From a bacterium (GTDB lineage: Bacteria > Vulcanimicrobiota > Vulcanimicrobiia > Vulcanimicrobiales > Vulcanimicrobiaceae), in NCBI GenBank assembly GCA_021781595.1, contig JAJXWN010000003.1, forward strand, positions 1 through 45,113: a stretch of DNA of 45,113 nt, read 5' to 3'. This document shows, one piece after another, positions 7,524 to 16,052 of this stretch. A model generated the notes under the pieces. The model had not been told where the DNA came from, searched no databases, and worked only from the letters and a program-made list of their open reading frames with translations. A program made the position numbers and the translations under genes. How positions within the stretch are numbered: position 1 is the first letter of the stretch; every line of letters begins with the position of its first letter.

Positions 7524-8921
7524 TTGAAACGACTGAGCACCGGAGTCCTAGCCGTGCTGTTCGCAGCCGGCCTCGGACTTAACGCGGTCGCCGCTCCGTC
7601 GAATCCTGCGTCGCATGGCAACGTTGGACCCAACGCGATAGCCCAGGATTCGACGGTCACGACGACTTCGATGGCCCCGCCGGCGGACTTCGGTTCCCCG
7701 CCGTCGGGCCAAATCCCGATCCTCTACAACGACCACCACGTCTACACCAAGCCGGACACCCTCAAGCAGGGTCGCGTTCTCGCGGCGCTGATCAAGAACG
7801 GAACGATCTTGATCCCGTTGCGCGCGATGTTCGAGCAGATGGGTGCCACGGTCAAGTACGACGCGGCTTCCAAGACGGTTGACGTAAGCAAGCCCGGAGC
7901 CGACGTCCAAGTGACCGTCGGAAAGCCGGAGGTCACGATTAACGGCGAGTCACGTCCTCTCGACGTCCCGCCCGAGATCTACCAGGGCCACGTCGTCGTC
8001 CCGGTCCGCGTCATCTCCGAAGGCATGGGTGCCTACGTCGAGTGGGTTCCCGACCAGCGCGTCGTTGTGGTACGGTACATCGTGCCGACCCCGATGCCGA
8101 CGGCACCACCGCCGCCGCCAACGCCGATGCCGACCATGGCTCCGACGCCGACCCCGGCTCCGCCGGCTCCGACGCCGTACATGGACCGTTTCGTCGCGGG
8201 CGATTATATCTTCGCGCCCAAAGTCTACAACGAGTTCAGCCCTGGAAACACGGGCAAGCAAGGCGAAGGCATGTCGTACCGCCTCCGCGCTGCCATGGAG
8301 TTCAACCTCTTCAACCTCCCCTGGATGTTGGAAGGTGACTACCGGCAGTACAACTACCCGCACAACCAAGGCGTTGCCTCGACCGGCCCGGTAGCGGGCG
8401 GCGGCAACATCGGCGCGCAGTGCAGCACGCCGGGTAATCCGGCGTCGGGCGATCCTGGATGCGTCACCGCAATCGGCGGCCAGTTCCAGACCTTCGTTCC
8501 GGCGTTCACGGTGCGCGATTACGACTTCGACGGCCGCCTCGGCCTGAAGGTCGCCAATCCCCGCATCTATGTCGGCGTCGGCTACATGGCCCGCTCCGGC
8601 AACTACGGCTATCCGCGGCTCAACGGCGTCGGTTTCGGCGCGGAGAAGCTGCCGGATCTCAACCAGCCGTTCTCGGTCTACGGCAGTGTCTGGTACTACC
8701 CGAACGTGCGCGGCACGTGCGGCACCAACATCTGCCCGGGTGGTCCGTACACCCTGGCCTATAACATCCTGAAGTACGACATCGGCGGAGCGATCTCGTT
8801 CGGCAACAGCCCGGTCTTCCTAGACCTCGGCTTCCTTGGCGACCGCGGTCAGAACAAGTCAAACGCTCCGGTCAGCTTCACGCACAACGGCCCGTACTTG
8901 GGCCTCGGTATCAAGTTCTAG
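7524..8921 (+). CDS. Copper-amine-oxidase-N (stalk) domain protein with outer-membrane beta-barrel
   Basis: 465-aa exported protein. TTG start with AGGAGG 5 nt upstream. Signal peptide about residues 1-24 (MKR... AVAA). Residues about 65-185 form a copper amine oxidase N-terminal (stalk) domain: LIPLRAMFEQMGATVKYD, VTINGESRPLDVPP and VVPVRVISEGMG are its signature repeats. A Pro/Thr linker (about 190-215) leads to a C-terminal region of alternating aromatic/hydrophobic strands that ends in Phe (GLGIKF), as outer-membrane beta-barrels do. The stalk domain probably binds peptidoglycan or other envelope material, so the protein may tether the outer membrane to the wall; that role is inference. 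It sits alone between a structured leader and a strong terminator. Confidence 0.82.
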   Translation: MKRLSTGVLAVLFAAGLGLNAVAAPSNPASHGNVGPNAIAQDSTVTTTSMAPPADFGSPPSGQIPILYNDHHVYTKPDTLKQGRVLAALIKNGTILIPLRAMFEQMGATVKYDAASKTVDVSKPGADVQVTVGKPEVTINGESRPLDVPPEIYQGHVVVPVRVISEGMGAYVEWVPDQRVVVVRYIVPTPMPTAPPPPPTPMPTMAPTPTPAPPAPTPYMDRFVAGDYIFAPKVYNEFSPGNTGKQGEGMSYRLRAAMEFNLFNLPWMLEGDYRQYNYPHNQGVASTGPVAGGGNIGAQCSTPGNPASGDPGCVTAIGGQFQTFVPAFTVRDYDFDGRLGLKVANPRIYVGVGYMARSGNYGYPRLNGVGFGAEKLPDLNQPFSVYGSVWYYPNVRGTCGTNICPGGPYTLAYNILKYDIGGAISFGNSPVFLDLGFLGDRGQNKSNAPVSFTHNGPYLGLGIKF

Positions 8922-8941
8922 TCGCAATCGGCGACCGAACG

Positions 8942-8978
8942 CGAAAGCCCCCCGGCAATGCCGGGGGGCTTTCGTTTT
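8942..8978. terminator. Intrinsic terminator, possibly bidirectional
   Basis: Perfect 15-bp hairpin CGAAAGCCCCCCGGC / GCCGGGGGGCTTTCG with loop AAT, followed by TTTT on the plus strand. It starts 20 nt after the stop of the stalk/beta-barrel gene and lies just beyond the 3' end of the convergent gene 8991-9734, which it may also serve. Confidence 0.92.
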
Positions 8979-8990
8979 CGGCCATTCGCG

Positions 8991-9734
8991 CTAGCCAGTC
9001 GGCAGAGCGGTCGGCACAACGCTTGGCGCAGCGCTCGGCGTACCGGCCGGCGCAAGCGTCGGGATCGGGGTTGGCTGCGGCGTATAGCACGGCACCGGTA
9101 GGATGTCGACCTGCGGGCTCTCGTTCCCGACGGGCGGCGCGGCCGGCGCCGGCAGCGGAACCGGCGTGAGCCCCGGCCCCGGCGACGGCGTTGAGGAGGC
9201 TAGCGGGAAGATCGCAAGCGCGGTCGCGCAAGGTGCCGGGGTCGCGAAGTAGTGCTCGGTAAAACCGTTCTTGATGTAACCGGCCATGAGTTTCCCGAAA
9301 TAACTCTTGGGCCAGCGGCGCTCGATCTCGTGCATGTCGTCCCAGGCCTTCTCCTGAGCCGTTCTCGTGTAGATTTTCTCGTACGCCTGCATCGCCAGAA
9401 ACCAGGCGCGCGGCAGCTGCGGGTCTTGCGGGTACTTGTGCGTCCAGTCTCGCAGCGCTTCGTCGGCGAAGCCTACGGATTGGATGATACCGGAATCGGT
9501 CGTATAGGCGCCCGCTCGAATAAAATCGTCGTGAAAGGTGTTGCCGATCCCTAAAAAGCTCATCTTCATGCGCCCAAAATACTCGTCACCCGGTGCCGAG
9601 ATGCGCACCATGTGCTGTTGCTCTTGCTGCCATTTGGTGAGCTTGGGCGCCCTTTCGGCGGGTGAGGCAAGGCCCAAGCCGATCGTGCCGGCGGCGACGG
9701 CTAGTGCGGTGATGGATGTCAACGCGCGTTTCAA
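8991..9734 (-). CDS. Exported protein with Pro-rich C-terminus, unknown function
   Basis: 247-aa predicted secreted protein. The frame is open further upstream, but TTG at 9734 is preferred: AGGGAAA lies just upstream and it yields a clean signal peptide (MKRALTSITALAVAAG, cleavage near LASPAE), matching the TTG-AAA-CG starts of other exported genes here. The mature part (about 30-160) is mostly helical and rich in Trp/Tyr/His, with segments such as NTFHDDFIRAGAY and AWDDMHEIERRWPKSYFG. The last 85 residues are a Pro/Thr/Ala-rich tail with two Cys (positions about 170 and 215). No family was recognised. It is divergent from the nitrilase operon and convergent with the stalk/beta-barrel gene. 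Confidence 0.7.
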   Translation of the reverse strand: MKRALTSITALAVAAGTIGLGLASPAERAPKLTKWQQEQQHMVRISAPGDEYFGRMKMSFLGIGNTFHDDFIRAGAYTTDSGIIQSVGFADEALRDWTHKYPQDPQLPRAWFLAMQAYEKIYTRTAQEKAWDDMHEIERRWPKSYFGKLMAGYIKNGFTEHYFATPAPCATALAIFPLASSTPSPGPGLTPVPLPAPAAPPVGNESPQVDILPVPCYTPQPTPIPTLAPAGTPSAAPSVVPTALPTG

Positions 9735-9772
9735 ACTTTTCCCTACAGCCCTTTCTCGCAAGAGGAGATCTC

Positions 9773-9802
9773 TTGCCGTACAACGTTCTCTACGTGTTGT
9801 GA
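9773..9802 (+). CDS. Possible 9-codon upstream ORF coupled to the nitrilase gene
   Basis: TTG start preceded at 5 nt by AGAGGAG (9761-9767), encoding MPYNVLYVL and ending in TGA at 9800-9802. That stop overlaps the GTG start of the nitrilase gene (9799) as GTGA. The nitrilase GTG has no Shine-Dalgarno of its own at normal distance, so ribosomes may reach it by translating this short frame first. Seen directly in the sequence; translation is inferred. Confidence 0.35.
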   Translation: MPYNVLYVL

Positions 9803-11106
9803 ATTCCCTGAAGCGGCCGCGCGAGATTGCGGTCGCGGTGTTGCAGCTGCGCGCGCACGATCGCGAGGCGTTCCCGACCGTTTGGCCTTCGGTACTGCAG
9901 CGCATCGAACGCGCGGCGGCCTGCGGGGCGCGGCTCGTCGTCCTGCCGGAGGGCACGGTGCCCGCCTACGTCATCGGCTACGAACCTTACGACCCCTCCC
10001 GAACGGAGCGCGCGATCGAAGAACTCCGAGAGCTTGCGCGCCGCACGAGGAGCGTGATCGTCGCCGGTGCCACGCGGCAAGACGGCGGACGCCTGTATAA
10101 CGGCGCGCTCGCGATCGACGGCGACGGGTCGGTTGCCGGCTGGGCCGATAAGCAGTTCCTATGGCACTTCGACCGGCAATGGTTCTCGGCGGGCGAGCGG
10201 TTGGAGCCGATTCGGACGCAGATCGGCACGATCGGCGCGCTGGTCTGCGCCGATGGCCGCATCCCGACGATCGCGCGCGCGCTCGTCGATCGCGGCGCCG
10301 AGATCCTCGTCATGCCGACCGCCTGGGTCTCGAGCGGCCGCAATGCGCACAGCCTCGAAAACGTCCAAGCCGATCTGCTGATTCGCGTACGAGCGAAAGA
10401 GAATCGCGTGCCGTTCGTCGCCGCTAACAAATCGGGCGTTGAGCGCGGCTGCGTGCTCTATTGCGGCAAAAGCCAGATCGTCGCGGCGGACGGAACTCTT
10501 ACCGCGCTCGCATCGCAAGACGGCGACGATACGCTCGCGGCCAAGGTGGAACTCGGGCAACCCGCCGTGCAGCGAGCGCATCTGCCCGCGCCGTCCTCGC
10601 GTACGGGCTGCGTGCGCTCGATCCGCATCGCCATCTCGGCGATCGAACCCACCGCCGCAACGCCCGAACGATTGCGCATTCTCGAAGTTCAGGCATCGAT
10701 CGCTCCCGGCGCCTCCGACGCGGCGCGCGCCGCGCTCGATGCGCTCGTTCCGACGGCGTTCGTTGACGATGCGGCGATCTTTGACCCCGCAGGAGTCGAG
10801 GTCTACCGGCGCGCGGGTTACCAACTGGCTGTCTGGGAGACGCGCGCCGACGCCGTCTGGCGGGACGAGGTGATGCGCGCGCGCGCGATCGAACTGCGCA
10901 TGTACGTGGTGGCGATCGACGTCGAGCGGCGACGGGCGTGCGCAGCCGATCCCGACGGTGCGATCGTGTGCGGGACTTTCGACGGTTACGAACTCGCGAG
11001 TTTCACGCTCGATCCGTCACGCACCGCACAGACGCACGTCGCACCCGGCACGGACGTACTTGCGGGGCTCGAGCGCGCACACGATCTGGCCGAACGGAGG
11101 AACTGA
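9799..11106 (+). CDS. Carbon-nitrogen hydrolase (nitrilase superfamily) with degenerate second domain
   Basis: About 435-aa cytoplasmic protein. The N-terminal half is a nitrilase-superfamily amidohydrolase with the Glu-Lys-Cys triad: Glu51 in LPEGTVP, Lys118 in WADKQFLW and Cys150 in LVCADGRIP. Such enzymes hydrolyse amides or nitriles through a Cys thioester; the substrate is unknown. The C-terminal half (about 275-435) begins with a beta strand like the first one and looks like a second, catalytically degenerate nitrilase-like repeat. GTG at 9799 is chosen because family proteins begin just before the first strand (EIAVAVLQL); the frame is open further upstream without a better start. Followed after 3 nt by the beta-propeller gene, so probably the first main gene of a three-gene operon. 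Confidence 0.8.
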   Translation: MNSLKRPREIAVAVLQLRAHDREAFPTVWPSVLQRIERAAACGARLVVLPEGTVPAYVIGYEPYDPSRTERAIEELRELARRTRSVIVAGATRQDGGRLYNGALAIDGDGSVAGWADKQFLWHFDRQWFSAGERLEPIRTQIGTIGALVCADGRIPTIARALVDRGAEILVMPTAWVSSGRNAHSLENVQADLLIRVRAKENRVPFVAANKSGVERGCVLYCGKSQIVAADGTLTALASQDGDDTLAAKVELGQPAVQRAHLPAPSSRTGCVRSIRIAISAIEPTAATPERLRILEVQASIAPGASDAARAALDALVPTAFVDDAAIFDPAGVEVYRRAGYQLAVWETRADAVWRDEVMRARAIELRMYVVAIDVERRRACAADPDGAIVCGTFDGYELASFTLDPSRTAQTHVAPGTDVLAGLERAHDLAERRN

Positions 11107-11109
11107 CGC

Positions 11110-12348
11110 ATGCACGGATCGTGGCTGCGCGCGCTCGCCGGAGCGACGGCGCTGGCGCTCGCCGGAGCCGCCGCACGCCCGCCGGCCTCTCACCGCTTCG
11201 GAACGATCGCGCTAGACGTCGCCCGCATGCCGTACGTCGCGGGCAGCAGCATTCCCATCGGCGTCCGCAGCTCGAGCGATTCGTACGAACTATCGGTGAT
11301 CGGCCCCGGAAGCATCGCCGCACACGATTATCTGGCTCCCGCCGCCGCGGTGCCGTTCGAGGCGACGATCGTCGCTACGAGCGCGAGTGCCGTGGGGATG
11401 GCTGCGCTGCGAATCGTACCCCCGCCAGAAGCCGCGGCTCCGCTTATCGCGGTCGCAACCTACGACGACGGCATCGTCTTGCACGACCCGCGCACGTTCG
11501 CGGTCGTGGGCATCGTGCCGACGCACGGAGCACCAGGCGGCGTCGCATTCGAACGCGACGGCACGATCGACGCGCCGATCACGACGGGGGACTCGCTCGT
11601 CTCGATTGCGCGCGTGCCATGGCGAATCCGAAGGCTCACGGGCGTCGCCTTCGGTAACGAAGTGCTCGAGGACCCCGCGCTGCACGCCGTCTTCGTGAGC
11701 GACCGGGATGCCGGCGGCGGGTACGGCGCGCTCACCCGCATCGCCGGCCGCAATATCCGCACGACGAGGACCGGCATCACGGCCGAGGGCCTCGCGCTGG
11801 ATTCACAGCGCCAGATCGTATACGTCGGCAACGTCAACGATGCGACCGTCGCTGCCGTCGACGCGCGGACGATGCGGATCCTCCGCCGGTATCGTAGCGT
11901 TCCGCGCACCTTCGGACTGGCACTCGATGCCGCGGCGCAGCGGCTCTTCGTCGCGTCGAACACGAGCCCGTCGATGCGCGACGGCGGCGGCTACGTCGCC
12001 GCGATCGACGTGGGTTCGCCGCAGGGGCGCATCGTCGCGCGAAGCGCCCGCATGACGCTTCCGCTCGGCGTTGCCTTCGACCCAGGCACGCATTCCGTCT
12101 TCGTCACCGACGAAGGGGCCAATCTCGTCTACGTCCTCGACGCGCGTACGTTGCGCGCGACGCACGCACCGCTGCGCACCTGTTCGACGCCGTGGCTGCC
12201 GCACTTCGACGCACGCAGCAACCGTCTCTACGTTCCGTGCGCCCGGGCGAACGAAGTCGACGTCTTCAATGCCGCAACCCTGACCCGCGTGCGCGGCGCG
12301 CCTTTCCGAACCGGCGGCTTTCCGCTCGACGTCGCCGTTGGGAACTAA
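11110..12348 (+). CDS. Exported YVTN/YncE-like beta-propeller protein
   Basis: 412-aa exported protein. ATG start with GGAGG 9 nt upstream, 3 nt after the nitrilase stop. Signal peptide about residues 1-22. An N-terminal Ig-like stretch (about 30-105) is followed by a seven-bladed-type propeller (about 115-410) with repeated strands of the YVTN kind: IVYVGNVNDATVAAVDARTM, RLFVASN, SVFVTDEGANLVYVLDARTL and RLYVPCARANEVDVFNAATL. Propellers of this family usually act as binding or interaction platforms in the periplasm or at the surface; no catalytic residues are apparent. Its placement between a hydrolase and a glycosidase suggests a shared envelope-polymer role, which is inference only. Confidence 0.8.
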   Translation: MHGSWLRALAGATALALAGAAARPPASHRFGTIALDVARMPYVAGSSIPIGVRSSSDSYELSVIGPGSIAAHDYLAPAAAVPFEATIVATSASAVGMAALRIVPPPEAAAPLIAVATYDDGIVLHDPRTFAVVGIVPTHGAPGGVAFERDGTIDAPITTGDSLVSIARVPWRIRRLTGVAFGNEVLEDPALHAVFVSDRDAGGGYGALTRIAGRNIRTTRTGITAEGLALDSQRQIVYVGNVNDATVAAVDARTMRILRRYRSVPRTFGLALDAAAQRLFVASNTSPSMRDGGGYVAAIDVGSPQGRIVARSARMTLPLGVAFDPGTHSVFVTDEGANLVYVLDARTLRATHAPLRTCSTPWLPHFDARSNRLYVPCARANEVDVFNAATLTRVRGAPFRTGGFPLDVAVGN

Positions 12349-12354
12349 GGATCC

Positions 12355-14529
12355 GTGTCCGAACGTATTTCGTGCATGACGACGCTGCGCTGCGCCGCGT
12401 TCTTCTTTTCCGTCGCCGCTTTGCTCGGCGGCGCGCGCGCCGGAGCGTCACCCCTGCCACAGGCACCGCTGCCGGCCGCGCCTTTCCCGAAGATCGTGAC
12501 CGACGCACCGGCGATCTCGTTCGTAGCCCCGGGCGTTACCTACGGTTTCTACGAGATGGTCACCGCCGACGGGCCGCTCGCGGTTCGCGTGGTCGCCGTC
12601 GACCTGCACGACCCGAGCGTCTCTCTGCAAACGGTACTCGCCTCCAACGAGCTGACCTCGAACGGCGAAACCGTCTCCGCTATGGCGCAGCGCACCGGCG
12701 CGGTCGCCGGCATCAACGGCGACTATTTCGATATCGGCGCAACCGATCAACCGACCAATATTCTCGTCGAGAACGGGAGCCTGCTGCATCTGCCCCGGCC
12801 TCGATACGCGCTTGCGGTCACGGCTCGGCGCACCGTCATCTTCAAGCAGTTCACCTTCGGCGCAACCTTACAGCTCCCGGACGGCACCTACGCCCAACTC
12901 GACGGCATCAACGCACTGCCTCCTCCCGAGGATGGAACCGCGATATTAACGCCCGAGTTCGGCCCGGTCGCACCCGAAGAGAATCTCACCTTGGCCGCGC
13001 TCGAACCGCTCGGCGGAACGCCGCCGTTCGCACGCTATCGCGTGACCGGCATCGCCGACAACACCGTAACGCAGCCTCCCGGTTACTATCTCGCCGTCGG
13101 CCTCGATGCCTACGGCACGGTCGGCGCTCTCGGCGCGGGCAGCACCATCGAGGCTGAAGACGATACGATGCCGTCGCTCGCCGGCGTCGTCGCCGCCGTC
13201 GGCGGAGGGCCGCTGCTCGTAAAAGACGGGAAGCCGTACAACGATCCGGACGGACCGTCGGGCGGCGGCTTCGCGGATCCGATACCATGCAGCGGGGCGG
13301 CCGTAACGGCCGCCGGCACGCTGCTGCTCTTCGAAGTCGACGGCCGCCAGCCAGCGCTCTCGATCGGCTTGACGCGCCCGCAGTTTGCCGCGCTCATGCT
13401 CGCGTTCGGCGCAACCGAGGGAATGGCGTTTGACGGCGGAGGAAGTTCGACGTTGGTCGCGCGCCGTTTGGGCTACGCCGCCGCCGTCCTGCGCAACGCG
13501 CCCTCCGACGGCAGCGAGCGCCCCGTCGCCGACGGCTTGTTCGTGTACAGCAACGCACCGCTGGGTCCGCCCGCGCGGTTGGCGGTTACGCCGCAGACGA
13601 TCCGCGCGTTCGCCGGCGCGACGGTTCCGTTACACGTCGCCATCACCGATGCCGGCGGCCACCTTCTCGCTACGCTCGGCACTGCACGATTGCGCAGCCG
13701 GCCGGCGACGCTCGGCAGCGCGAACGCCACGGCGTTCGTAGCGGGCGAGACGCCGGAGACCGGCATCCTGCGCGTCGCGCGCGGCAACCTCTCAGCCGAG
13801 ATTCCCGTCCGCGTCTTCGACGCGGCCGCGCGCGTCGAGATCTTCCCCCATACGCTCGATCTGCCGCCCGGAGGGCGCGCGCACCTCGTCGTGCGAGCCT
13901 ACGACCGCCGCGGTTATCCGATCGCTCTTCCCGAGCTTGTGGCCTGGAACGCGAGCGCGGGACGCGTCAGCGGCGACGGCCTCTTCGTTGCCGGCTCGCA
14001 CGACGCGGTCGTGACCGCGCGCCTCGGAGCGAGCGTGGCCGACGCGCGCGTCTTCGTCGGCCAGCACGAGCGGCCGTTGCATATTGCCGCGAGCATCCGC
14101 TTCAAAACATATCCGCGAGGCGATCCGGGCGGACTGGCGCCGGGCACGCCTTGCCCCACATGCATAGCCCTGCGCTACGATTTCACAGGCGGCGAACGTG
14201 CCGCATATATGGCCGGACCTATCGCGCTCCCCGCCGGAACCATCGGCTTGCACTTGAGCGTGCTAGGCGACGGCAACGGCGAAGTGCTGCGCGCGGCGTT
14301 CGCGAGCGGAGCGTACGGCCGCGCGCTCGTCACCGTCGCGCGAATCACCTGGACCGGTTGGCGGAACGTCTCCGTGCGTCTTCCGCCTAGCATCCAGGGA
14401 GCGGCAACGCTGCAGTCGTTGTACGTCGTCAGTGAGTTCGGCGGCGCCCCAGTCGTCGTCGCTGGCAGCATCGCCATTCGCGACGTTCGCACGATCCTGG
14501 CAGGCAGCGGTCCCTCTCCCAGGAACTAG
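12355..14529 (+). CDS. Exported phosphodiester glycosidase (NAGPA/DUF2233) with Ig-like and C-terminal beta domains
   Basis: 724-aa exported protein. Residues about 55-400 are a phosphodiester-glycosidase (NAGPA-type) domain, the family that removes sugar caps from phosphodiester-linked glycans: AGINGDYFD near 120 and the hallmark MAFDGGGSSTLV near 360 are intact. Two Ig-like (BIG-type) stretches follow (about 400-480 and 485-570), then a jelly-roll-like C-terminal domain (about 580-715) with two Cys in PCPTC. GTG start with AGGA 5 nt upstream; an in-frame ATG at 12376 is an alternative that gives a tighter signal peptide. It begins 6 nt after the propeller gene. Its TAG stop lies inside the large palindrome 14526-14593, which probably ends transcription. 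Confidence 0.83.
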   Translation: MSERISCMTTLRCAAFFFSVAALLGGARAGASPLPQAPLPAAPFPKIVTDAPAISFVAPGVTYGFYEMVTADGPLAVRVVAVDLHDPSVSLQTVLASNELTSNGETVSAMAQRTGAVAGINGDYFDIGATDQPTNILVENGSLLHLPRPRYALAVTARRTVIFKQFTFGATLQLPDGTYAQLDGINALPPPEDGTAILTPEFGPVAPEENLTLAALEPLGGTPPFARYRVTGIADNTVTQPPGYYLAVGLDAYGTVGALGAGSTIEAEDDTMPSLAGVVAAVGGGPLLVKDGKPYNDPDGPSGGGFADPIPCSGAAVTAAGTLLLFEVDGRQPALSIGLTRPQFAALMLAFGATEGMAFDGGGSSTLVARRLGYAAAVLRNAPSDGSERPVADGLFVYSNAPLGPPARLAVTPQTIRAFAGATVPLHVAITDAGGHLLATLGTARLRSRPATLGSANATAFVAGETPETGILRVARGNLSAEIPVRVFDAAARVEIFPHTLDLPPGGRAHLVVRAYDRRGYPIALPELVAWNASAGRVSGDGLFVAGSHDAVVTARLGASVADARVFVGQHERPLHIAASIRFKTYPRGDPGGLAPGTPCPTCIALRYDFTGGERAAYMAGPIALPAGTIGLHLSVLGDGNGEVLRAAFASGAYGRALVTVARITWTGWRNVSVRLPPSIQGAATLQSLYVVSEFGGAPVVVAGSIAIRDVRTILAGSGPSPRN

Positions 14530-14593
14530 TGTGCTGAACCATAATTGGCGTGACATGTGGGCATGTCACGCCAATTATGGTTCAGCACATTAG
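14526..14593. repeat. 32-bp hairpin palindrome (terminator or REP-like element)
   Basis: Arms 14530-14557 and 14562-14589 pair perfectly over 28 bp around the 4-nt loop TGGG (14558-14561). The pairing extends 4 more positions on each side (one G-U), giving 32 bp. The arms contain an AT-rich core (CCATAATTGG) unlike the surrounding high-GC coding DNA. The element includes the stop codon of the phosphodiester-glycosidase gene and ends 7 nt before the tldD ATG. There is no T-tract, so if it ends transcription it does so by hairpin strength alone. No second copy was seen in this window. Confidence 0.9.
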
Positions 14594-14600
14594 TGCGGCG

Positions 14601-16052
14601 ATGAGTTTTGATTCGACGGCTCCCCGCGCGCTCGATACCGCCTCCGCACGCGGAGCCGTCTATGCCGACATTCGTTTCGAGGTCGCGCGTACCGAGCGTA
14701 TCGAGGTACGCAACGGCGTCGTCGCAACGCTCTCGGACTCCACCAGCCGCGGGTATGGCATTCGCGCGCTCGTCGACGGGACGTGGGGCTTTGCGGCCGC
14801 GTCCGATACGAGCGATGCCGGACTGGATCGCACCGCGGCACGTGCCGTCGAGATCGCTAAGGCCGGCGCGGCGATTGCCCGCCGCCGGCTCGGCGAAGCG
14901 CCGCCGAAGGCGTACGCCGACGTCTTCGCGACCCCGGTGCATCGCGATCCTGAAGACGTGCCGCTGAACGATCGCGTCGCCCTTCTGCTCGAAGCCGAAC
15001 GCCTGCTGCACGCCGGCCCCCAGATCGGCGTGGGGCGCGCCTGGATCGATCTATGGCGCACCGACAAGTATTTTTACAGCACGATCGGCTCGAAGATCGA
15101 ACAATCAATTCGCCAGACGGGTTGCGGGCTGCAGGCGCTGGCCGTCGGCAACGGCGACGTACAGACGAGAACGTTTCCGGGCGATATCGGGCTCTACGCA
15201 TCGGGCGGATGGGAGATCGTCGAACGCGCCGCCCTTCGAGAGAACGCATCGCGCATCGCCGAAGAGGCGATCGCGCTCCTTTCGGCGCCCCAGGCGCCCA
15301 GCGGCGTAACCGACCTCGTCTTAGGCGGCTCGCAGGTCTCCTTGCAGATACACGAATCGTGCGGCCATCCGGCCGAACTCGATCGCGTGATGGGCTGGGA
15401 GGCTAATTTTTCCGGCGTCAGTTTCCTCGAACTCGACCAGATCGACAAGCTGAAATATGGCTCCGAGATCGTCACGATATCGATCGACAACACCATGCCC
15501 GGCGGCATGGCGACGGTGGGTTATGACGACGAAGGCAGCCGGAGCGTACGCTCGGATATCGTTCGCGACGGAGTGCTGGTCGGATACGAGATGAGCAACG
15601 ATACCGCGCGGCTCATCGGGCGTGAAAGCAATGCATGCGTGCGCGCGGAGAGCTGGCAATACGTACCCATGATCCGCATGTGCAATTTGAGCCTGCGGCC
15701 GGGCGAGATGTCTTTCGAGCACCTTTTCGACGACGTGCGCGACGGAATCTACATGGAGAGCAACCGCTCGTGGTCCATCGACGATCACCGTCTGAACTTT
15801 CAGTTCGGTTGCGAGATCGCGTGGGAGATCAAGAACGGCAAACGCGGTCGCCTCTTGAAAAATCCCACGTACGGCGGGATCACCCCCGCGTTCTGGAATT
15901 CGTGCGATGCGGTCGCCGACGCCGCATCGTGGGTTGCGTGGGGAACGCCGAACTGCGGCAAAGGGGAACCGATGCAGTCGGGCCGCACGACGCAAGCCGC
16001 CTCGCCGGCACGTTTTCGCGGGGTACGCGTCGGAGTGGGGTACGGTGGATAG
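14601..16052 (+). CDS. tldD: TldD-type metalloprotease subunit
   Basis: 483-aa TldD/PmbA-family protein. TldD is the zinc-bearing subunit of the TldD-TldE heterodimer, which trims unfolded peptides and modified-peptide leaders in the cytoplasm. The zinc motif HExxxH is seen as HESCGH (His251, Glu252, His256), followed by the conserved PAELDRVMGWE and a downstream Cys-containing block (RMCNLSLRPGE). ATG at 14601 is chosen because it gives the family N-terminus (short lead to the first helix); an upstream in-frame ATG at 14550 lies inside the palindrome and is rejected. No strong Shine-Dalgarno precedes it. It overlaps tldE by 8 nt. No RiPP precursor gene was recognised nearby. Confidence 0.9.
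   Translation: MSFDSTAPRALDTASARGAVYADIRFEVARTERIEVRNGVVATLSDSTSRGYGIRALVDGTWGFAAASDTSDAGLDRTAARAVEIAKAGAAIARRRLGEAPPKAYADVFATPVHRDPEDVPLNDRVALLLEAERLLHAGPQIGVGRAWIDLWRTDKYFYSTIGSKIEQSIRQTGCGLQALAVGNGDVQTRTFPGDIGLYASGGWEIVERAALRENASRIAEEAIALLSAPQAPSGVTDLVLGGSQVSLQIHESCGHPAELDRVMGWEANFSGVSFLELDQIDKLKYGSEIVTISIDNTMPGGMATVGYDDEGSRSVRSDIVRDGVLVGYEMSNDTARLIGRESNACVRAESWQYVPMIRMCNLSLRPGEMSFEHLFDDVRDGIYMESNRSWSIDDHRLNFQFGCEIAWEIKNGKRGRLLKNPTYGGITPAFWNSCDAVADAASWVAWGTPNCGKGEPMQSGRTTQAASPARFRGVRVGVGYGG

Noticed and set aside
9538-9798. N-terminal extension of the nitrilase to 9538
   Set aside because: The extension is antisense to the exported-protein gene, is Cys/Arg-rich without resemblance to nitrilases, and the family N-terminus fits GTG 9799.
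14550-14600. Upstream ATG that would extend TldD by 17 residues
   Set aside because: It lies inside the 32-bp palindrome, has no ribosome-binding site, and the family N-terminus fits ATG 14601.
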